From the NCBI RefSeq assembly GCF_002288925.2, contig NW_022098000.1:21551205-21615204 (forward strand): a stretch of DNA of 64,000 bases, read 5' to 3'. This DNA comes from Delphinapterus leucas. Taxonomy: Eukaryota; Chordata; Mammalia; Artiodactyla; Monodontidae. This document shows positions 1 through 12,202 of the stretch, one piece after another. Below the pieces are notes generated by a model, which saw only the letters and a program-made list of their open reading frames with translations, ran no database searches and was not told the DNA's origin. How positions within the stretch are numbered: the stretch's first letter is position 1; each line of letters opens with the position of its first letter. Position numbers and translations under genes: made by a program.

Positions 1-587
1 TCTGAATAGTCCTTCCACTTTCCTGCTTCTACGCTGTTCCTTCATGCTGGTCCCTCAACTGGAAATGCTCTTTCAACAGTCTCATATTTTCACCATTAAA
101 TCCTCGCGACCATCTTGTGATGCTATTATTCCCATCTGGCAAATGATTCAAAAACATTAGGTAACGTATTTAAGGGGATGTGGCCAGCGAGTGGCAGAAC
201 TGGGATGCTGATGTAGGTCTCTCTGACTTCAATGTCCATGTCCTCTGACTCCCCCGTTTGACATTTTAGAGAAGACACTGCCCAACTCAAGTCATGAAGG
301 ACTTATCCCCTTCTATGTATTATAAACACCCTGAGGGCAAGGAGGGAGTCATTCCTTATTGACCCCCAGAGTCAGTGGTGTGCAGGTCAAGGTCAAAAAC
401 TGGCTTGGGGGTTGGAGGTGGGAGCCCTGATTTGTAGTGTTTTCCATGGGGTAAATACCCAATAGTGGCTGATTTCAATGTCCCAATGTGACCTTACTGA
501 ACCAGGAGCTGGGAAGAGTGAACAGTGCACAGTGTTATAGGATGTTTCCACCGTACAGATATACAACAGATGTGAGTAACCTCAAGC
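1..587. other. Unrecognised single-copy-like DNA
   Basis: No repeat family, coding frame of note or RNA gene is recognisable. The right edge is fixed by the target-site duplication of the SINE that follows. Confidence 0.5.
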
Positions 588-596
588 GCACAGATA

Positions 597-925
597 GGGA
601 CTTGCCTGGTGGCGCAGTGGTTAAGAATCTGCCTGCCAATGCAGGGGACATGGTTCAAGCCCTGGTCCGGGAAGATCCCACACGCCGTGGAGCAACTAAG
701 CCCGTGCGCCACAACTACTGAGCCTGTGTGCCACAACTACTGAACCCCGCACACCTAGAGCCCGTGCTCCACAACAAGAGAAGCCACTGCAATGAGAAGC
801 CCGCGCACCGCAACAAAGAGTAGCCCCCGCTCGCTGCAACTAGAGAAAGCCCACGCACAGCAACAAAGACCCAACGCAGCCAAAAATAAATAAATTTTAA
901 AAAATTAATAGCTTTAAAAAAGAGA
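597..925 (+). mobile_element. CHR-type SINE, long form
   Basis: This is a tRNA-derived, non-coding retroposon mobilised in trans by L1-type machinery. The head carries a tRNA-like promoter region (ggcgcagtgg, then a degenerate B box). The body has the usual repeated CACAACTACTGAGCC modules and ends in an AAATAAATAAA-type tail. It is flanked by direct repeats gcacagata at 588-596 and 926-934, read as the target-site duplication. Several CpG-derived substitutions suggest it is not among the youngest copies. Confidence 0.95.
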
Positions 926-934
926 GCACAGATA

Positions 935-2836
935 ACAGCAAAATGTAGTAAAAATCATTAGGAAGTGAATGAGTTTTGATCATTTATTACCTTTGTTTTA
1001 AATCCCGTTGCTTCTATTTTAATTTTATGTAACTTAATCTTTAAAATTGTTGTGTTTAACAATCGGCTTGCAAATTTCCTGGAAACTTAACAATTAGGTT
1101 CCTAACTGGTTAGAGCCGGCTCCAGCGTGCCACTGCTGGAGTCTAGTCCGGGGCTTTGCGCTTTTAATTGGTTCTAGAATGGTGGTGGGTATGCTAATAA
1201 AAAGAACATGCTCATCCACTAATGAGTTTGGAATAGAGCTGGTAACCAGACTTCAACATTCTTTCCCATGTCTGAGAATGCCTTAGTTCCACCACTCACA
1301 CAGAAGGCCAAACAAATAAAAATTAGCTGAGGGTGGAGACCAAAGAAAAGCAAAGGCTCCAACTAAGGTCTGTGAAAACTGATCTCTGCCCAGTGCCAGG
1401 GTGGGGCCTTGTGACTGCTTCCAGTTCAAAACAGTCCTGGCAACTGGGTTTGAGCAACTGTCCTCTCTCCGACTACACCCACAGCCAGAGCAGTACTGAA
1501 GAAAAAGCACCAGTCATCTTGTTATTCTATCACATTCCAGAAAGTACAGCCCCCCCCCCCCCAGGAACTGGGGAGCCTAAAAAGTAACAACTATATTCCT
1601 CCTCCCAAAGGCACAAAGAAGTGCTGCGCTGGGACTGTCTTAAGGTTTCCTTATGGGTACAGCGCTGACATCACTGGAAACTGGAGTGGGCAGGCACAGC
1701 TTAGGGAGGGAGAGGGCCAGCTGGAGAATCAGCTGTGCTGCATTGCACTCAGCACTATCCCTGTCCCGGTTCAGAGATTGCACCATATATGGACTCAGGC
1801 TCAGGACGGCAGTCCCGCTGATTTGCATTGGGGCTCCCTGAAAATTGCATTTTGGGATTAGGTCATTGCTACCAGCAAAAGGGAAGACCCCAGTAAGGCT
1901 TGTCAGCATAAAGAAATCGGGCCAACTGTGGTCTGGCGTGGACCGAGGAGGGAAGGGGGTGCCGCCCCTTTCCAGCCAAGCTGCTCTTGGGAGCAGGCCA
2001 GAGCCTGAGCAAGCTGTGGGAGTGACTCTCGGCCACGGTGCACTCAGTAACAGTCCAGGCTCCCAGTTACTCTGGGGTCAAGATGGGTTCACCCAGGTAA
2101 ACCCCAGCTAGTGAACCCACAACCTCATCCCCTAGATCCAGACTGGTTCAGCCCAGGGTGACACAACTGGGCCTTGGGAATCCAGGGAAAGGGGAAAGGA
2201 AAGGGTGGGTTGGAAGTGATCTGGGAAAGTGGCTTTTAATAAATGGCCAATAAATTGGATCCAATTTGTAAAGATTAATTAATTTGTTTTGCTGTTGTTT
2301 CAGCAATTGGATGGCTTTAACTTTTTTCTTAAAGGACCAGTTTGAATTATTTCAGGACACTTCTCTCTCTGTGCACCTCTTGATTTGATTTAAAAGACAA
2401 GAAGCATGAATTACTCTCTGGCAGTGAGAATGAACTGCTCCATATGCGAGATGCAGAGAAACCTCACAAACATAAGGTAGAGAGAAAGAAAGCAGACACA
2501 AAGGAGGACTGTGAATCCCATTCATATCAGCTCGAAAACAGGCAAATCCATATGTGTTGCTAGAACTCGGGATAGTGGTTCCTTTGTTGGCGTTAGTGCC
2601 TGGGAGGGGCAGGAGGGCTTCGGGGTGCGAGTGATATACTCATTCTTTGTCTGGGTGCTGCTTACACAGATGGAGACACACTGAGATGTCCACTTAGGAT
2701 CTATGACATGTCTATATGTCTGTAATATTTCATTCAAAAGTTTCATTAAAAAAACCACAAAAAGCAGGCCTTCCAAGATGGCCCACACTCTGTCTATGGA
2801 GTGTGTATCTCCCTAAATAAACCTTCTTTTGCTTTA
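935..2836. other. Unrecognised DNA with a poly-C run
   Basis: No gene or confident repeat is visible. A run of 13 C lies at 1550-1562. A perfect CArg-type decamer CCATATATGG lies at 1783-1792; such matches are expected by chance every ~16 kb. Around 2780-2835 the sequence resembles the polyadenylation end of an LTR (AATAAA at about 2816), but I cannot delimit an element. Confidence 0.4.
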
Positions 2837-2895
2837 AACACACACACACAAACACACACACACACACAGACACACACACACACACACTCACACAA
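2837..2895. repeat. (CA)n microsatellite
   Basis: An interrupted CA dinucleotide tract of about 59 bp, with single-base interruptions. It is likely length-polymorphic. Confidence 0.95.
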
Positions 2896-3395
2896 ACCAG
2901 AAGGTAATCTTATGAAGTAACCTGTAACAGCAAAACAGTGAATTCCTCTGTGCCAACCAAAAATAAGCCCTGAGGGTCAGTGCAGCCCAATGTGCAGAGC
3001 GACACTGGCTCTGACCCCACTGCTGCTGCTCACCGCTGAAAGGGTCTTGGGAACCCAGCTCCCCACTTCTCACATCCTCCACTGCAGAACAAAGGGGTGG
3101 GATTCGATGAAATGCTCTCCTAGAGAAGACTCCTCTTCCTACCTGCTTCAGTGGAGGTGGAATAGATTTAATGTTTGCTTTGCCTCACCTGTGATCTTGT
3201 AGAGGAAAGTTCTGCAGGCTTGGTGAGCCCACAGATCAGATTTCACAGTCAAAGCGTACACACGCCTGTGCTCACACACACACAGGCACACGTGGGAGTG
3301 TCGAGCCCCTCTCAGCAGCCTCTCATCACCCATCGTCAGCCTTGACTTTCCCATTCATCTCCATTCTCGCCTCACCTCCTCCCCCTTGATCTTAG
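2896..3395. other. Unrecognised single-copy-like DNA
   Basis: Short CA-rich patches occur near 3255-3290. No gene or repeat family is recognised. Confidence 0.4.
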
Positions 3396-3859
3396 TGTTA
3401 TTTGTCTCCTAGGGCTGCCATACAAAGTACCACAGACCGGATGGTTTAGAACAACAGAAAATTTTCACTTCACAATTCTGGAGGCTAGGAGTTCAAGATC
3501 AAGGTGCTGGCAGGGCCACGCTCCCTCTGCAGCCACCGAAGGATCTTTTCTATGCCTCTCTCCTAGCTTCTGGTGGCCTCAGTGATCCTTGACTTGGGGA
3601 TAATCATTCCGGTCCTCCATCTGCACGTGGCGTTCTCCCGTGACCTCACATGGCCGTCCCTCTGTGCATGTCTGTGCTCAAATTTTCCCTTCTTCTAAGG
3701 ACACCAGGCATATTGATTAGGGCTCATCCTAATCACCTCATTTTAACTTGATGACCTCTGTCAAGACTCTATTTGCAAACATGGTCATATTCTGAGGTAC
3801 TAGGGGCTAGAACTTCAATACATATATTTTTTGAGAAGGACATAATTCAACTCGTAACA
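3396..3859 (-). mobile_element. MLT1-type MaLR solo LTR
   Basis: The plus strand reads as the reverse complement of the mammalian MLT1 LTR pattern. It starts TGTTATTTGTCTCCTAGGGC and runs through the block about a heartable cue: caccagacc-like text, 'tctggaggctagga' and 'aaggacacca', to an end near ctcgtaaca. The MaLR family is an ancient ERVL-related, non-autonomous LTR retrotransposon. No internal region is next to it, so this is a solo LTR. No clear flanking duplication survives. Confidence 0.8.
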
Positions 3860-4044
3860 TCCAGTGATTAAAAGGCTTCAGGAAAACCTCAAGTAGCCCC
3901 CAACTCTATGCCCTGCCAGGAAAGAGTAAGGATTCCAGATGAAGACCAAACACCGAGAGACTTGAATTAATCTCGTGTTTGTATCATACTTCCCACGCCC
4001 AAAGCACTTCCATAATCAATATATCATTTGATTCCCCACAGTAA

Positions 4045-4235
4045 GAAAGGTAGAAAGGCAGGCTCTGGGGCCAGACCGCCCGGGTTGGAATCTCAGCTCC
4101 ATTTGTTACCAGCTGCTTGACCCTGGGCACGGGACCTCTTTGCCGCGGTCTCCTCGTCTGTCAAACAGGGATGTGCCGAGAATCCAAAGAATTAACACGA
4201 GAAGCGCTTACAACAGTGCCTGGTACACAGTTCGC
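4045..4235 (+). mobile_element. MIR SINE
   Basis: The stretch follows the MIR consensus in order: ggctctggggccagac, gggttggaatctcagctcc, then ttgaccctgggca, ctcctcgtctgtcaaa, and acaacagtgcctggtacac. MIR is an ancient tRNA-derived SINE found in all mammals. The copy is diverged. Confidence 0.85.
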
Positions 4236-4261
4236 ATGGATAAGCCTTAGCTACAGCAAGA

Positions 4262-4640
4262 TCAGAACACCAGACGGCGTCATCCCCATCTTACAGATGA
4301 GGAAACTGAGGCACACAAGAGTGATTCTAGGCAGATCCAGAATGGAAACCCAGGCCTTGTGGGTTACAGCACAGACTCATTGGGTTATCTGGCCTGACTT
4401 GCTGTCCCTTTTAGGTAATAATAACAACAACAACGACAGCTACCTTTCACTGAGCACTCACTAATTGCCGGGCACTGTGCTAAGTGCTTTCCATCCAGCA
4501 TCTCATTTATCCTCGTGTGAGGTCTTGGGATCCCCATTTTAGAGCTGAATCACCCAGCTAGTGATGGGAAGCCAGGATTTGAGTGCAGGCCTCTGCAGCA
4601 ACAGGGCCTGAGCTTTCGACCCTTTATGTACCATAACCTC
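4262..4640 (-). mobile_element. MIR SINE fragments, reverse orientation
   Basis: Two pieces read as reversed MIR. About 4275-4370 contains catcttacagatgagg and aaactgaggcaca. About 4418-4640 contains the reversed tail (gggcactgtgctaagtg) and the reversed tRNA-like part. Together with the plus MIR just upstream they form a cluster of old SINEs. Confidence 0.7.
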
Positions 4641-5765
4641 TGGAAAGAAGATGACCACTGTAGTTGCTTGCTTTATAAACCAGGTGTTGCCAGGATGGAT
4701 TAGGTGATATTTGTAAGCTCAGGAAGAAGCCACTCCTAACCATCCTTCATCCTAAGTGTCCCAAGTGCTCCCACGGAAGGATTTGCAGATCTGACACCAG
4801 AGCTTAGGAAGCCAACCCTGGGAGAGGAGAGACGCCAGATGAGAGCGTTATAGCCAAGGCCAGGGCCGGGTGCCAGCGAGATTGTCTGATGCTGCTGAAC
4901 AGATAGAGGAGAACCCGATGCCAGAACCCAGAGGGAACTGCAGTGCCCGGGCACAAAGGCTTCATGACACCTTTCACGTCTGTGAGGAGAGAGAAGAATG
5001 ACACTTCACTTGGGTGCAGGTAGTCCTGGGGGAGCGGGGATGCTGCTCAGATGGCCACCTGGGAACACCTTCCTGGTTGGGGATGTCAGGCAGAGACCTA
5101 ATGGAAGCAGCCCCATGGGGGCTTTGCCCAGGCTGGGCTGACACACATCCTGATGCACACACGTGGTTGTGTCTGGTGACGCAGACAGACACGACTGTTT
5201 GGGCTTTTGTCGTTTCTTCTTCTCCCTCTATCAGCAGCATTGCACTCAAAGTCCTTGATCCCAGTTGGCCTGATTAGGGTCGTCACAATCCCTGGGCCCT
5301 GCCTGTGCCTCCTGGGGCCCCCTGGTGGATGCACCAAGGTTAAAGGAACCAGTGGAGGCCGAAAATAGGGCAGCTGTGGTGGTGCAGAGGCGAAGGCGGG
5401 GTACGGTGGATTTTTTTCCAACAGAATTTAAAGAGCGCTGTCCTGAATCTCTCTTGCCCCCCTGGGTGAATGATTTACCATGACAGCTCTGACCCTGGAA
5501 TGGACTTTGAGGGGATGGCAAAATAAAAGGTTGGCCACCTCCTTCGATTTCCATTTGGAGCACTCCGCAACTCTCCAGGGCATCGAGAAGGCAACACACT
5601 TGGAGTTTTCCCAGAAGAATGTGGGCTGTGGCCTTAGCAAAAGGTGTTTACTCCCTTGGAGGTGGGATTTTTATTGCTAGTTTCAACATCAAGGAGGTGT
5701 GAACGTTACATACAAATCCTGACAATCAATACCACCTGAGGAAGGCCAGAAAGGGGTTGCACAGG
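4641..5765. other. Unrecognised single-copy-like DNA
   Basis: Overlapping open frames on both strands between about 4740 and 5680 reflect moderately GC-rich DNA with few stops. None resembles a known protein and none shows a splice-bounded structure I can defend. Confidence 0.4.
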
Positions 5766-5925
5766 TCACTGCTTCTCAAAGTTCAGAGGCACAGTTTGGA
5801 AACAGCTGGGAATCTCGTGAAAATGCAGATTCTCAACCAGCAGGTCTGGGGTGGGGCCCGGGAGTCTGTGTTTCCGACGTGTCCCTGAGGCTTGTCCTCT
5901 GGATTAAGAAATACTCCTGTACCGT
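5766..5925 (+). mobile_element. MER5-type DNA transposon fragment
   Basis: The plus strand follows the MER5A/B pattern: cttctcaaagttc, aatgcagattctc, gtctggggtggggc, then gagtctgtgtttc. MER5 is a non-autonomous hAT (Charlie) element inactive since early eutherian evolution. Confidence 0.75.
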
Positions 5926-7455
5926 CCTGGCATTCTCCTCCACACACACCACCCCCGCCAAAAACCTAAAATAAAGCCGGGGAATTGCATTTCCTGGAAG
6001 TGTCTTACATGACCCCAAATAACTGGGAAAGGACTGCCGTACGGTATTTAGGGTTTTAACTGTCCCCTCTGCTCCCGCCCACCAAGAATGGTCTTACACT
6101 AGAGCAGGTCAGAGGGTAGCGCAAAGGATGAAGACGATTTCATGGACAGTCTCCGGCAATCTTAAAGAAAAAACAGAAACAACAGTATTAAAACTACCAG
6201 ATTTTGCTCTAAAATACATTCTTAAAGGTGGCTTGGACTGATATATAAGCATAACAACGACTAGAAAACATGGTTAAAGGCAAATTTTATTCTTTGTGCT
6301 TTTCTGTATTTCCCAAATCTTCTACAAACGAATGTATGTTGCTTTCTTTTTTTTTTTTTAAAGGCTACGCTTGAAACATTCTGGACTGTGGAAGTGCACA
6401 GGCCTTTTCCCTGGTACTGGGAACTAGAATGGAAGCTTTAACATTCAAGAGCTGATACTGTCTAGACAGGTACATTCTGCAGATAACTGAACCTTTGGGG
6501 ATGGAGGGAGGGCTAGGATCTTCTGGTGTTGAGGAGATCAAGCTGGCAAGGCAGGTTGGCGTTGAGTCACCATTTGGCATTGAAGGAGGGAGGGAGACAG
6601 TGCGTGGGGAGCACCCAGCCTCTGCCGCCTCAGGTCATGCTGACTGCTTGTGGCCCAAGGTCTGATTTATTTTAGTTTCTATGTCTGTGAGCAAGGCCAG
6701 TTTGCATAAATGATGGTCTGGCATTTTGATCCACGTTTACAAATCAATGAGCAGACTACCAAAATCAATGAACTGCGATCGTGCGCATTTTATAGATGAG
6801 AAAAGGCAGGTTGGGGTAGGGAGGTTGGAGAGGGTAGAATTAATCACGGAAATGGAACCTTCATAACTCAGTTTCCCTTCCAAGGCATTTCCTTTCCTTC
6901 AGGGATTCCCAATCTTTGGAAGAGATAGTGCGCGTAACTCTGGATAAACACAGTCCTCTCCTTATCAGCAGGGTGCTTTGTATACAGTAGATACTCATTT
7001 TTTAAAAATACCCTAATGTTTCTTTCATAATGGTCTGAGCATAAAGCACAGAGCAATTTTAGGAAATTGCCATCTTTTCCCACTGGTAGCAACAAGCTTT
7101 GCAAAGAGGTTTGCATACACAGTCACCAATACCTAGTTGTTAAACAGAATAAAAGAATATTGAAGAGACGAGATTTAGGAGGTCTGAAAAAACAAAACGG
7201 ATTGCTACGAAACGGGAAAAGAGCTGGCTCTAAAATGTAGCAATGTTCTTTTATGTTTACACATATAAGATGGCTTTATAGGTTTCACGCATGTAATTTC
7301 TAATGTTTGAGAAAATAAAATTATAGGAGGGCTGCCTTCTCAGGTCCCTCAACCCTCTGTTCAGGAATGAAGACTGGCCTTCTGTTACCAACTTGGCCGA
7401 TCTCTCTGCTGCTTTCTTGCCAGGCCTACTCAGATTTGAATACCCTTCATCCTGC
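5926..7455. other. Mostly unrecognised DNA, possible old L1 end
   Basis: The piece from about 6230 to 6365 (ctgtatttcccaaatcttct and flanks) resembles the 3' end of an ancient L1ME-type element in plus orientation. The rest, including a GGGA-rich patch near 6585, holds nothing I can name. Confidence 0.35.
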
Positions 7456-7529
7456 AAAGGTCAATATAAGTGACATTTGCTCTTTTGTCTCCAAAGGTCA
7501 ATATAAGTGACATTTGCTCTTTTGTCTCC
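7456..7529. repeat. Perfect 37-bp tandem duplication
   Basis: Unit one at 7456-7492 and unit two at 7493-7529 are identical, each beginning AAAGGTCAATATAAG and ending TTTTGTCTCC. The absence of differences suggests a recent duplication, a polymorphic allele or an assembly artefact. Confidence 0.97.
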
Positions 7530-8879
7530 AGTCTTCATTCCTCTGGGTCCTTTGTTGACCTAGACCCACGACCCTGCCAATCAGTTGTCCCTTATTTTCA
7601 TGGCTTCCTCTAGAAAAAGGAAAAACTCCTTTATAGGCAGGCACGAACAACTGATAAGTTTAGAGTAGCCCAGAGAGGTTGCATTCCAGGCCAAACTCTG
7701 AGCAGACCAATTTGTCTCCTAAGGCTCTCCTTGACTATTTTTGATCCTCTGTTTTTAGTGTCAGGGTGTCTCTGGCCTCCAGAGCACATCTCTGAGGCTC
7801 TCTATTACCTCAGGGAAGGCTCCCGACCTGCAGACTCACCCTGACCCCCATACCTCTCCCCCTCTCACCATCCTATCTGAACTTACCCAACCTTGCCCCA
7901 GCCTTCAGCATCTTTGTCATAAGTTGACCAAATGTACCAACAGGCCCCTTAATAGTGAGAATTAAAGACAAGTGCATTTTTGAGATGATAGACCTTCAAA
8001 TCACCCAATGTAAGCAACCCTGCCATTGGGTCCACGGGCCCCATAAAGATTGATGACAGATAAGTGAAGCTGGGGCCTACGTGATATTCCCTCAATTGCA
8101 CAGCACCTTCCTCTGGCCCTATGGACATCGGTGACTCACCAGGAGCGTCAGAGGGCCAAATTGCTCCCTAAGTAAAGCAGATAAGAAGAAACACAAGGTG
8201 GTATTTGCTGGGGTGAATCATTGCCCTTTCAGCATGTTTGAACTGTCTACTTCTGATCCAAGGTCCCTGGATGAGCAAATTGATATATGACCAGTTAGAT
8301 TCTCCCTGCAGTGGATTCAGCACATGCCCAAAGCCTCTGTCATAATGATGTGCACTCCCTGACCGCCTTGCTAATGGTAACTGGGCTCTGCACCATACGT
8401 ACCAGGCTGGGAGAACCAGAAGACCAGATGTGGGCCCAGGTGCCCCTTTCCCCTGGCAAGAACCAGCCCCGAGTTCCCACGGTTTGCCATATCTTGCCAC
8501 TGTCCTACATCGAGCTCCATAATTTATTATGGAAAGCACTCTGCAGTAGAGAAAAGCGGATGGGAAGACTCTCAGAAACCCCACTGTGCTAGCACCAGCA
8601 GCTAACGGGAACAGTTACTGTCATTTGCTGTCAGAGGCAGCATGGGCTGGAGTTCTCAGACCCAAGTCAAGCAAATAAGAACTTGAGAAGGAAACTCTTA
8701 TAAGCAGAGGAGAAGTCTGCCACTGTTGTTACACCAGGCTGCGGTGGTATCTGGGTTGGAACTGCAAGACCCCCAGCTGAGAGTATAGGTTGGAGGCCTG
8801 GTCAGGAGTCTGAGCTATGGTGGGCCACACAGACCCTGGAACTTTCCAGGGGATCTTCCTCACCAACAGTCCCCCAGTG
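7530..8879. other. Unrecognised single-copy-like DNA
   Basis: A minus-strand open frame of 138 codons at 8168-8584 has no recognisable domain, and an overlapping plus frame is also open. I treat both as chance. No repeat family is identified. Confidence 0.4.
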
Positions 8880-8891
8880 TGACACATTCTT

Positions 8892-9190
8892 TCTTTTCTT
8901 TTTTAATTAATTAATTTATGGCTGCATTGGATCTTTGTTGCGGTCGCAGGCTTCTCATTGCGGTGGCTTCTCTCGTTGCGGAACACAGGCTCTAGGCACG
9001 CAGGCTTCAGTAGTTGTGGCACATGGGCTCAGTAGTTGTGGCTCGCGGGCTCTAGAGTGCAGGCTTAGTAGTTGTGGCACACGGGCTTAGTTGCTCCGCG
9101 GCATGCGGGATCTTCCCAGACCAGGGCTCGAACCCGTGTCCCCTGCATTGGCAGGCAGATTCTTAACCACTGCAGCACCAGGGAAGCCCC
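8892..9190 (-). mobile_element. CHR-type SINE, long form
   Basis: The SINE reads on the minus strand, with its A-rich tail seen as the T-rich run at 8892-8919 and its tRNA-like head at the right end. A 12-bp target-site duplication, tgacacattctt, flanks it at 8880-8891 and 9191-9202. The perfect duplication supports a moderately young insertion. Confidence 0.96.
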
Positions 9191-9283
9191 TGACACATTC
9201 TTAGCTCACTGTCAGTAATGGGTCTCTCAGTCTAACTGAGGATGTTGGATTGGGGCAACTGGAGAAATATCAATACATTCCTG

Positions 9284-9333
9284 GTGTGTGTGTGTGTGTG
9301 TCTGTGTGTGTCTGTGTGTGTGTGTATGTGTGT
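9284..9333. repeat. (GT)n microsatellite
   Basis: An interrupted GT tract of about 50 bp with TC and TA interruptions. Confidence 0.95.
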
Positions 9334-9468
9334 TGGGGATGGGGCTTACCACTTACTTTCTGATCTGAGAGCAAATGTGATTGAACCGAAAAAGGCTCTA
9401 GGTAAGGCAAGTTATAGGCAAACATAAACATTACCAGTTTACTTCTTAAATATTTATCAGCCTAAACT

Positions 9469-9657
9469 TTTTTAAAAAAATATTTATTTATTTATTTGGC
9501 TGTGCTGGGTCTTAGTTGCCTCATGTGGGATCTTTTAGTTGCGGCGTGTGGGCTCTTAGTTGCAGCACGTGGGATCTAGTTCCCTGACCAGGGATCACAC
9601 CTGGGCCCCCTGCATCAGGAGCTCGGAGTCTCAACCACGGGACCACCAGAGAAGTTC
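9469..9657 (-). mobile_element. CHR-1-like SINE
   Basis: A second CHR subtype. On the minus strand the head reads as a tRNA-like segment (tggtggtcccgtggttgaga). The body carries the GGGATCTAGTTCCCTGACC block that separates this type from the long CACAACTACTG type. The poly-T and TTTATTTATTT run on the left is the tail. Imperfect flanking repeats ctaaactt (about 9462-9469) and ccaaactt (9658-9665) are a probable target-site duplication. Confidence 0.85.
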
Positions 9658-9689
9658 CCAAACTTGCTTATCTGGAGAGGCCATATATA

Positions 9690-9930
9690 ACATAGCGGTG
9701 AAACTGACAGGCTTTGGCATCAGACAGATCTGAATGTGAATTCCAGCTATACTCACTGTGTGGTCTTGGGCAAGTTACTTAACTTTTCTAGGTCTCAGTT
9801 CCCTCATCAGTAAGATGGAGATGATGATAACAAGAGTACCCTCCAAATAGAGTTATTCTGAGGGCTGAATGAGCTAATGCAGTCAAAGTGGTAGAACGGT
9901 ACACTATTTAATAAATGTTCAGTACATGTC
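9690..9930 (+). mobile_element. MIR SINE
   Basis: Near full-length MIR order is visible: ggctttggcatcagacag, gtggtcttgggcaagttact, ctcagttccctcatcag, then the tail block near aataaatgttcagtac. Confidence 0.88.
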
Positions 9931-9959
9931 AACTATAATCCTGGGAATGTGAAAGCTCA

Positions 9960-10240
9960 TCATGTTTGGTAAAAGTCAAGTTTATTTAAGTCTAATTTAT
10001 GTACGATAATTGCCCCATTTGGTGTACATCTCTATGAGTTTTAACAAGCACATACAATCATGTAACCACCACCACAATCAAGATGCATCACCCCCAAAAG
10101 TTCCTCTGTGCCCCTTTGTCATCACCTCCTCTCCCCACCCCTAACCCCAGGCAACCACTGATCTGTTTTCTGTCCCTATAGTTTTGCCTTTTCCTGAATG
10201 TCATATAAATGGAACCATACAGTATGTAGGAGAAAACTCA
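9960..10240 (-). mobile_element. Old L1 3' untranslated fragment
   Basis: The segment containing gttttaacaagcacataca, ccaggcaaccactgatctg and ttttgccttttcctgaatgt matches the antisense of old mammalian L1 3' ends. It is 5'-truncated and non-coding. Confidence 0.75.
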
Positions 10241-11486
10241 TCACGTTTAAAGGCTGGCATATACTTGACATCCAATACATTTCTAAGTAGATTTAAAGAA
10301 CCAAGATACCATTTTCATCCCAAATCAGATGATATGTTTCCCATTGACTTATAGAAGAGGTACGATTTTCTCAAATGCCTCCCGAGTAGTTCCTTTATGG
10401 GTAAGTGGGTCTTTCTCATACACTGCCTATCAGTCATTAAGTCTCAGCCTTGAGTCTGGGGCCGGCAAGGAGATCTCAGGTACTCAGAAAGGGGAAGTAC
10501 AAGTTCCCCTTCTTACCTGAATGGATAAAGGGAGGAGGAGAGAGTCATGTGAGGCAGGAAGTGAGTCACATGGCTCTCCATCTCTCCATTTTAGGGGAGG
10601 TCTGGGGAGCTGTGGAGAGGAATGCCAAGGGCAGGGGCATTTCATTTCTTTGTTTCAATTCATGGCTTGGACACCGGGATGAGGTTGCCTTGCAACCTCC
10701 CTGCCCCAAACCTTGGAGGTAACCACTCCTCAGTAAGCCTGGTAGCACCACAACTATTTCAGTTCCCATGTGGCATGGAGGGGCCCCAGAAGTCCCCTTG
10801 TGGAGGGGAAGGAGAAGAAGCAGCTGAGTTAAGAGTGGCCCACTGTGACCAGGGGAGGTGACCCTAGAGCAGGGATCATGGGCTAATCCCCTGATCAGGG
10901 GCTGGACAGAGGACATGGCTTGGAGGGTTTAACACCAACAAGAGGCTGCAGAAGCCAGGCAGCCAGGAATCAGCCCCAAACCCTGGCCAAGAGGCCATAT
11001 GTTGAGTGCATCTGCAGTCCTCTTGGCTGTATGCAAAGGTCAGCAGGGAGGGGCGATGGGCAATGGTGGGGATCAAGCACCAGGGACACTTCTGGATTGT
11101 AGAACCCCTCTACCCTAGTCCCATGATGACTCAGTCAGCACATCCCTCCCCGCAATCCCATCTCGGGGAAACAAAGGTGAGGGCAACAAAATCGGAAAGC
11201 CTAAGCATTTTCCTTCAATTATTGTTTGAATTATTGCAGCAGACTAAGGTGAGTCAGTAGGCAAGAGCTTGAGAGGAAGTCAAAAGTTGTTTTCTCAGCT
11301 AACTTGAGCATAATGTGTATAAATCTCCAGCCCCAATGCACTCCCATTACAACTTCACAGCCACTTTATCTTAATTTCTGATCTATTACCTCTTGACAGT
11401 AGCCTCTAAAACTGCAGCTTTAAGAATCATGGTCTCGCAACCATAGTCCAATAGTGCAACTCATTCCTCTGCAAATAATGATTTTT
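10241..11486. other. Unrecognised single-copy-like DNA
   Basis: Several overlapping frames of 60-116 codons are open on both strands between 10450 and 11260. They contradict each other and show no known domain, so no gene is called. Confidence 0.4.
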
Positions 11487-11501
11487 AAAAGTTTGTTACT
11501 C

Positions 11502-11825
11502 AGGGCTTCCCTGGTGGTGCAGTGGTTAAGAATCCACCTGCCAATGCAGGGGACATGGGTTCGAGCCCTGGTCCGGGAAGATCCCACATGCAGTGCAGCA
11601 ACAAAGCCCGTGTGCCACAACTACTGAGCCTGTGCTCTAGAGCCCGCGAGCCACAACTACTGAAGCCCGCGGGCCTAGAGCCTGTGCTCTACAAGAGAAG
11701 CCACCACAATGAGAAGCCCGCGCACGGCAACGAAGACTAGCCCCTGCTCGCCGCAACTAGAGAAAGCCCGCACGCAGCGACGAAGACCCAATGCAGCCAA
11801 AAATAAATAAATAAATAAATAAATA
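11502..11825 (+). mobile_element. CHR-type SINE, long form, well preserved
   Basis: The RNA polymerase III promoter is legible: an A-box-like tggtgcagtgg at 11515-11525 and a B box ggttcgagccc at 11558-11568. The body carries the standard CACAACTACTGA modules and ends in (AAAT)n. A perfect 15-bp target-site duplication, aaaagtttgttactc, lies at 11487-11501 and 11826-11840. One of the cleanest insertions in the window. Confidence 0.97.
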
Positions 11826-12202
11826 AAAAGTTTGTTACTCAAATAGGCAGTCTGTAACCTGTCTTTAAGTTCAGGATTTCACCATCCATATTTCTTCAAT
11901 GAGCCCTCTCCCTTTCTCTTTGGATACACACAAAGGTACATCATGCCTTTAGATGCATTTCGGCATTTCACAAAGCAATATGAGTTTTTCATAATGAGCA
12001 ATTGAAATGGGATTTGGCTGCTAGGAGATTAAGAAAATGATTATAAATAACAGGAAAAACAAATGTCCTTTACTTGAGAGCAAATAAACTTCATTTTTTT
12101 AAAGTTATTTATTTAATTTTATTTATTTTTGGCTGCATTGGGTCTTCGTCACCGCACGCAGGCTTTCTCTAGTTGCGGCGAGCAGGGGCTACTCTTCGTT
12201 GC

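Noticed and set aside
597..925. A tRNA gene, suggested by A- and B-box motifs
   Set aside because: The motifs belong to the tRNA-derived head of a SINE; the same applies to every other copy in the window. No cloverleaf with an intact anticodon arm was found.
1783..1792. CArG box CCATATATGG as an SRF site
   Set aside because: A perfect decamer of this degenerate class is expected a few times per window by chance, and no promoter or gene is nearby.
2760..2836. End of an LTR before the (CA)n tract
   Set aside because: An AATAAA and a suggestive phrase are present, but I could not find a left boundary, TG/CA ends or a duplication.
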